From NCBI GenBank assembly GCA_039819545.1, contig JBCBRS010000001.1, positions 327,103 through 391,102 on the forward strand: DNA of 64,000 nucleotides, in the 5' to 3' direction. Below, one piece after another: positions 60,215 through 64,000 of the stretch. This DNA comes from CALLPQ01 sp039819545. Lineage in GTDB: Bacteria; Pseudomonadota; Alphaproteobacteria; Caulobacterales; Parvularculaceae. Made by a program: the position numbers and the translations under genes. Under the pieces are notes generated by a model. That model was not told the origin of the DNA, searched no databases, and saw only the letters and a list, made by a program, of their open reading frames with translations. Every line of letters begins with the position of its first letter. The first letter of the stretch is position 1.

Positions 60215-60521
60215 TAAACTTATCGTTCGGCAGTGTCGCTTGATCGACAATTGCGCGCATATCGCACTCCAATTCAATTTCCCGGCGCCCTCAATCACAA
60301 AATTCATCAGCGAGCGCGATAATTCCAATATATATGGTGCCAGGACGACGCGAACGCAATATGTAGTGTCCACCTTCACATAAAGTTCACATTGTGTTCT
60401 TTTTATATGAAGAGGTTTAGCGAACGATAGCGTCAAGGTGTTGTTTGAACGCCGCAGGGCACGAGCGACTTAAGCCTCTGAACTTATGTCTGCTAATGCG
60501 CGCATAGCGGAAGCATGCTGG

Positions 60522-61751
60522 TCATTTATCTGGAAACAGCCCTGGCATCCAGCGAGACGCCAGTATTGCAGGAAACGCCAGGAATAGCGGTGCACGAGTG
60601 CTCTCCGAACGCAGCACGCCAGCATCTAGCAACGCAGACGTCACCCTTCGGGCGTTGCGTTCCCCTGTGTTGAGAAGGTTTGCAATCTCTCCGCGTTTTA
60701 GCGTGCCACGATAAAGGATGGCTTCCAGAATAATTTCTGCTTTTGGCGGAATTGTTCCTGCCCTGATTTCTTCCTCGGCCCAAATCAGAATGCGGTCCTT
60801 CAATCGGTCCGGCTGCATCAGGCTTTCCATGAAGTCTACCTGATCGATGCAGATTGTGAGGAAGAACTTCGCGATTTCGGCCAACGCTTCTTCGCTGAGG
60901 TTGCCGCGGCCATCGAGGTCGTTGCGACGCGGTAAATCGCATGCTGCCAGATGGGATTTGTATTTGGCTTCGTTGCGTGCAAGACCGCGAGCGATTGACC
61001 AGATGCCACCAGTGTCGAGCGACTCTTGCAGCATCGCGTAAGACATCAATCGCGCGACCCGCCCGTTGCCATCGAGAAAAGGGTGTAGCCAGAGCAATCT
61101 GTGATGCGCAGTTGCAGCGGCGATGATTGAATCAACGCGCCCCAATTTGGCGTAGGCGTGTTCAAACCGGCGCATAAAGCGCGGTAATGCGCCCGGGCTT
61201 ACCGGTACGTGGCGACCAACAATCACGTCTCGATTGCGAAGGGCCCCTGGGTCGATTTTAATACGTTCGCCGGTTTCAGGGTTTTCCGTCCACTGCAAGT
61301 CTTCTGGCAACAGTTCGCAGAACCGCCGATGCATTTCCACAATCGTATTCGCGGTCGTTGCGGGACTTGTAAGACCGCCTTCATCAATCCATTGCTGGAC
61401 AGCGATATAGGCCCGCGCTTCCAGCTGCAGGTCGCGTTGCTTGGCATCCTGACTAAAGTCTTCATTCAGAGCCCGCTCAATATCAATGGGGTGAGTATCG
61501 TGGCCTTCGATCAGGTTTGAGTAATAACAATTCATCAACCGGACGAGCCCCGACAAGGCGTCAACAATGCCCTCAGGTAGACTTTTGCGCAGGCCCGTTG
61601 ATTTGGCAGTCAGTTCCAGAGCAAGATCAGCGAGCGCGCTGCGCAGTTTTCCCCCCTCACCAATCATCAGGGGTTCGATCTGCGTGACCAGTTCACCGCG
61701 ATCTTCTGCCGGTTTAATGTCCGCTTTTCTGTCCGGTTTTGAATCACTCAT
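60522..61751 (-). CDS. Fic-domain protein with DNA-binding C-terminus
   Basis: 409 residues. The Fic active site is HPFLDGNGRVARLMS, which binds ATP for AMP transfer to a hydroxyl group. An N-terminal inhibitory helix is present as YYSNLIEGHDTHP, fitting (S/T)-x3-E-(G/N), so it belongs to the class with an intramolecular inhibitor. The C-terminal winged helix (LKRGEIANLLNTGERNARRV) occurs in many Fic proteins. Start at 61751; the frame extends upstream only into non-coding sequence. Target unknown; may serve in host control or defence on the island. Confidence 0.9.
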   Translation of the reverse strand: MSDSKPDRKADIKPAEDRGELVTQIEPLMIGEGGKLRSALADLALELTAKSTGLRKSLPEGIVDALSGLVRLMNCYYSNLIEGHDTHPIDIERALNEDFSQDAKQRDLQLEARAYIAVQQWIDEGGLTSPATTANTIVEMHRRFCELLPEDLQWTENPETGERIKIDPGALRNRDVIVGRHVPVSPGALPRFMRRFEHAYAKLGRVDSIIAAATAHHRLLWLHPFLDGNGRVARLMSYAMLQESLDTGGIWSIARGLARNEAKYKSHLAACDLPRRNDLDGRGNLSEEALAEIAKFFLTICIDQVDFMESLMQPDRLKDRILIWAEEEIRAGTIPPKAEIILEAILYRGTLKRGEIANLLNTGERNARRVTSALLDAGVLRSESTRAPLFLAFPAILASRWMPGLFPDK

Positions 61752-61859
61752 ATTGTTACAATAACACGTTTTTTCGTACGACGGGTGGGTTTTTGTGATG
61801 GGTATTTGTCCGGTTAAATGCCGGATTGATCTTTGTTCGAGATTCCTAGCAATAACGCC

Positions 61860-61875
61860 CCTGATCTTGATCAGG
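61860..61875. other. Palindrome in the Fic-ardA gap
   Basis: CCTGATC-TT-GATCAGG, perfect, 109 bp upstream of the fic start. Otherwise the 390-bp gap 61752-62141 holds only this and the palindrome at 62101. Confidence 0.4.
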
Positions 61876-62100
61876 CCGGGCTGTCGTGAACCAAGCCAGC
61901 AAGTTGTCTCGGCCATGCGGCATCCATCCCTGGCGCACGTATGGACCGCTGGCGCGGGCTTGAATGTTTGAGAACTTAGGGACCAGCCCCTCGGCGCACT
62001 TCAGGCAAAATAGACGGTCTCCCGAGGCTCGCCGCTGTGCGGCTGCGCCCGCCGTCGATTTTACCTTCCGTTTGCACACCCCGTTTTCGCCAAAGGGCAA

Positions 62101-62116
62101 GGTTGCATGTGCAACC
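62101..62116. promoter_or_regulatory. Palindromic operator candidate before ardA
   Basis: GGTTGCATGTGCAACC, perfect 7-bp arms, 26 bp upstream of the ardA start and just before its ribosome site AAGGAAGGGG. Confidence 0.5.
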
Positions 62117-62141
62117 CATACCCAAAGGAAGGGGAAGAAAA

Positions 62142-62651
62142 ATGACTTCAGAAATCAGAATCTATGTGGCGTGTCTTGCAGCTTACAATAATGGCATCTT
62201 GCACGGCGCCTGGATCGATGCGGATCAGGAACCAAATGAAATCCGGACACAGATCAGCTCCATGTTAAAGGCTTCACCCATTCCCCAAGCCGAAGAATAT
62301 GCAATCCATGACTATGAGGGGTTTGAGGGCATTCAACTTTGTGAATACACTGGTATTGAAGAAGTTGCAGCTTTCGTGGAATTTCTCACCGAACACGGTG
62401 CACTGGGTGGAAAGCTTATTGAGCATTTCGGGGACCTGAAAACTGCCCGAGAAGCCATTGACGAAAACTATGCCGGGACGTTTCGGAGTGTCACTGATTT
62501 TGTTCAGGAACTCACCGAGGAAACCACCGAAATTCCAAAGGCTTTGCGCCACTATATTGATTGGGACGCAATGGCCCGTGATTTTGAGATCAATGACATT
62601 ATCGCCCTCGAAACTGACATTGAAGAGGTGCATATTTTCTGGCAAATATGA
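62142..62651 (+). CDS. ardA: Anti-restriction protein ArdA
   Basis: 169 residues, strongly acidic DNA mimic that blocks type I restriction enzymes during entry of mobile DNA. Family motifs are IYVACLAAYNNGILHGAWID, YAIHDYEGFEGIQL and the antirestriction-type stretch of acidic helices ending YIDWDAMARDFEINDI. ATG 62142 has AAGGAAGGGGAAG upstream; longer frames to 62037 are not supported. Confidence 0.93.
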   Translation: MTSEIRIYVACLAAYNNGILHGAWIDADQEPNEIRTQISSMLKASPIPQAEEYAIHDYEGFEGIQLCEYTGIEEVAAFVEFLTEHGALGGKLIEHFGDLKTAREAIDENYAGTFRSVTDFVQELTEETTEIPKALRHYIDWDAMARDFEINDIIALETDIEEVHIFWQI

Positions 62652-62669
62652 TAATTGGAATTCCGAAAA

Positions 62670-63206
62670 ATGACCGATCATTTTCGCGATATAGTTCTTC
62701 CTGCCATCCGCGAATATTATGAAAGTGAGAACAATCTGACTACCGCAATCAGCGGTCAGTCTGATGATCTTGAAGCAGTTAGGCTGGAGGCGTTGCGAAG
62801 AGCACGGACCGCTGTAATTGAGTTGAATCACCTCTCCGATGATTATTCTCACACCAACAATGAGCCGTTATCCGAACTTCGGGAAAAACTATTCTCACAT
62901 TGTACAATGATGCGATCAGGTCAGCCATATAATGATTTTACGCTCATCAGGGATATTGCTGATGCGTTCAAGCACACCGAAATCTCCAGAAGCAGTGCTT
63001 CGGTAAAACACAAGAAGGCTGTTATTTCGACGTCCACCGGATATGGCGAGCTTGGCTACGGTGAAGGCAAATGGGGTGGCGTGGAACAGGTGGTTGTCAA
63101 ATTTCCCGATGAAAAAAGTCGTGCTCTTACCAGCATAATACAAAATGTGGTTGATGCTTGGAGGCGGGTGTTAGGAACAGAACTCCCACCGATTTCAGAG
63201 TTTTGA
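62670..63206 (+). CDS. Unrecognised helical protein after ardA
   Basis: 178 residues. Mostly helical (RRARTAVIELNHLSDDY, SRALTSIIQNVVDAWRRVLG), with a glycine-rich strand in the middle (STSTGYGELGYGEGKWGG). No signal, no membrane segment, no known domain. ATG 62670, 18 bp after ardA, so probably co-transcribed. Confidence 0.65.
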   Translation: MTDHFRDIVLPAIREYYESENNLTTAISGQSDDLEAVRLEALRRARTAVIELNHLSDDYSHTNNEPLSELREKLFSHCTMMRSGQPYNDFTLIRDIADAFKHTEISRSSASVKHKKAVISTSTGYGELGYGEGKWGGVEQVVVKFPDEKSRALTSIIQNVVDAWRRVLGTELPPISEF

Positions 63207-63294
63207 ATATCACTCATGAACTATCCGAAAACGATGGCGCGCTCAACTGATCGTCGCAACACTTTAATCTTTTTAGGAAGAATGAAGTGTGATC

Positions 63295-63420
63295 ATGAAA
63301 CGACGACATCAAATATATTGCACCAGCAAACAGAAGATCGAAATCTGGCACCTATGGCGACGAGGCGAGTCCATGAACTCAATTGGGCGCGGGTTTGAAC
63401 GCGAATCCCCATTGCCGTGA
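63295..63420 (+). pseudogene. IS30-family transposase remnant, N-terminal part
   Basis: In-frame 41 codons from ATG: RHQIYCTSKQKIEIWHLWRR then GESMNSIGRGFERES, the start of IS30-type transposases, then a TGA. The rest is decayed. The surrounding 63207-64000 has no intact gene. Confidence 0.55.
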
Positions 63421-63629
63421 CTCCCGATCATCGACCAACAGAATCCAGAACCGGCGAGCTCATTTTGCTCATTTGAGCGGTTTGAGCAACGGGGTGGCGC
63501 GCGGCCTATAGACACTGCAGGGTGAATTAGGCGAACCCGTAGTCCACCGTCAAAACCTTCAATAGGGACTAAACCGAATTAGGGGTATCTGTCCGCTGAA
63601 CGCGGCCTAACGCCTCCGCGAGACCTCAA

Positions 63630-63763
63630 TTACGCTGCTTGGGCAGCGTGATGCCATGGGAGGAGTTCGTCGAGGCGGGTGATTTTGTAGTCTGCAATTT
63701 GGCCGAGAACCCAGGTCAACCGTGAGTGTCGACGAATGGCCGCCCCACCGATGGGTTCAACCC
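63630..63763 (-). pseudogene. IS66-family TnpC C-terminal remnant
   Basis: On the minus strand the frame gives ADYKITRLDELLPWHH then AAQAA and a stop, the usual end of IS66 TnpC. Only the last 40 or so codons remain. Bases after 63770 show no recognisable gene. Confidence 0.6.
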
Positions 63764-64000
63764 ATACTCCTTCGAGATATACCATAGCATCCTGTCCAGT
63801 TTACTGGGACCACCTTTGGGGTCGGGTCAGATGGCATTGAGAAGTTCTAAAACGGAGAAGCGATGCGATCACAAACGCGTTCTAAACCGCTGGAACTTGC
63901 ACCGCATCTCGATAAGCCTGGTCTATGTATGGCCGGGAGGTATCCGTACAGTGTTGTAGAAGCACACCACACCAAGCCCGCTTTACCAATCGTACAAATT

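Larger units (their letters stand above)
58513..60260 (-). pseudogene. cap6: CBASS TRIP13-like ATPase (Cap6), interrupted by an IS element
   Basis: AAA+ ATPase that resets HORMA signalling. With the IS (59342-60214) and one TA removed, the frame runs from ATG 60260 (GGAG 6 bp upstream) through MRAIVDQATLPNDKF, crosses the junction to RAAWDAIKTDAAF, and continues to 58513, about 290 residues, the normal length. Walker A GLPGTGKTT, Walker B LIVLLDEVETL and sensor LLIATTNYPGA are all intact in the 3' part. The insertion lies at codon 15, so the ATPase core remains as an open frame from about 59292. First gene of the operon, so downstream expression may depend on the IS. Confidence 0.85.

Noticed and set aside
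60173..60436. 87-codon minus frame upstream of the IS, first read as the cap6 N-terminus
   Set aside because: It is in the wrong frame to join cap6; the frame starting at 60260 joins exactly after IS removal.
63726..63959. 77-codon plus frame near the window end
   Set aside because: Overlaps the IS66 remnant in antisense and shows no domain features.
26056..64000. Second copy of the tRNA-Val 3' end as attR
   Set aside because: None found by reading; the far end is probably outside the window or altered.

Overview
The window reads as chromosome of an alphaproteobacterium with Caulobacterales- or Parvularculales-like cell-cycle genes. Supporting genes are cpdR, gcrA, CtrA-type boxes, a plant-type gshA, ubiA and an alphaproteobacterial LexA box (GTTC-N7-GTTC). 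The first 26 kb is ordinary core genome. From about 26 kb to the window end it is accessory DNA that starts at the 3' end of a tRNA-Val(TAC) gene. The outer end of that island is not visible.

Core part (1-26 kb): the tail of a BNR/VPS10-type protein, glyS, phoD-like phosphatase, exported msrB, ubiA, an acetyltransferase, rsmE, gshA, tRNA-Val(GAC), cpdR, an N-formylglutamate amidohydrolase-like gene, a GT4 glycosyltransferase, an XRE regulator, hisN, ppk2, hslO, an ABC-2 permease, gcrA, motA-motB, dapF, tdk, flgB-flgC-membrane protein-fliE, a patatin-like phospholipase and a DUF302 lipoprotein. Two non-coding repeat families lie in its gaps: a 115-bp three-hairpin element (two copies) and a 170-bp MITE (one copy here, one in the island). 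A candidate small RNA with a CCUCCC loop lies on the minus strand downstream of the amidohydrolase gene.

Island left end (26-31 kb): a large serine recombinase whose last codons are antisense to the tRNA-Val gene, a small partner gene, a LexA box in front of both, two unknown genes, and a VirD4/TraG-like coupling-protein gene split by an in-frame TAG. No relaxase or type IV secretion genes are seen.

Sulfur cargo (31-45 kb): genes for sulfide and persulfide handling. These are sulfide:quinone oxidoreductase, persulfide dioxygenase, three rhodaneses, a DsrE protein, a YHS protein, peroxiredoxin, SulP transporter, a two-gene YeeE/YedE transporter, two SqrR/BigR-like ArsR regulators and a Crp/Fnr regulator broken at a T8 run. 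Four copies of a 13-bp palindrome (GTGAYTWARTCAC) sit 45-80 bp upstream of four start codons in this block and define a likely local regulon.

Unknown and defence block (45-63 kb): a cluster of unrecognised genes (secreted, membrane, coiled-coil), a resolvase, then a repeat protein paired with a 1218-residue STAND/NACHT ATPase. The ATPase ends in twelve near-identical 42-residue WD-like repeats with a few hypervariable positions. A non-coding region packed with perfect hairpins follows. Next is a type III CBASS operon (TRIP13-like Cap6, a probable second HORMA-type protein, HORMA Cap7, CD-NTase, SAVED-nuclease Cap4) whose first gene is interrupted by an IS5-family element. A Fic protein, ArdA and IS30/IS66 remnants finish the window. 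The best candidates for something new are the STAND repeat protein with its partner and the adjacent hairpin-rich region, the palindrome regulon, and the minus-strand small RNA.
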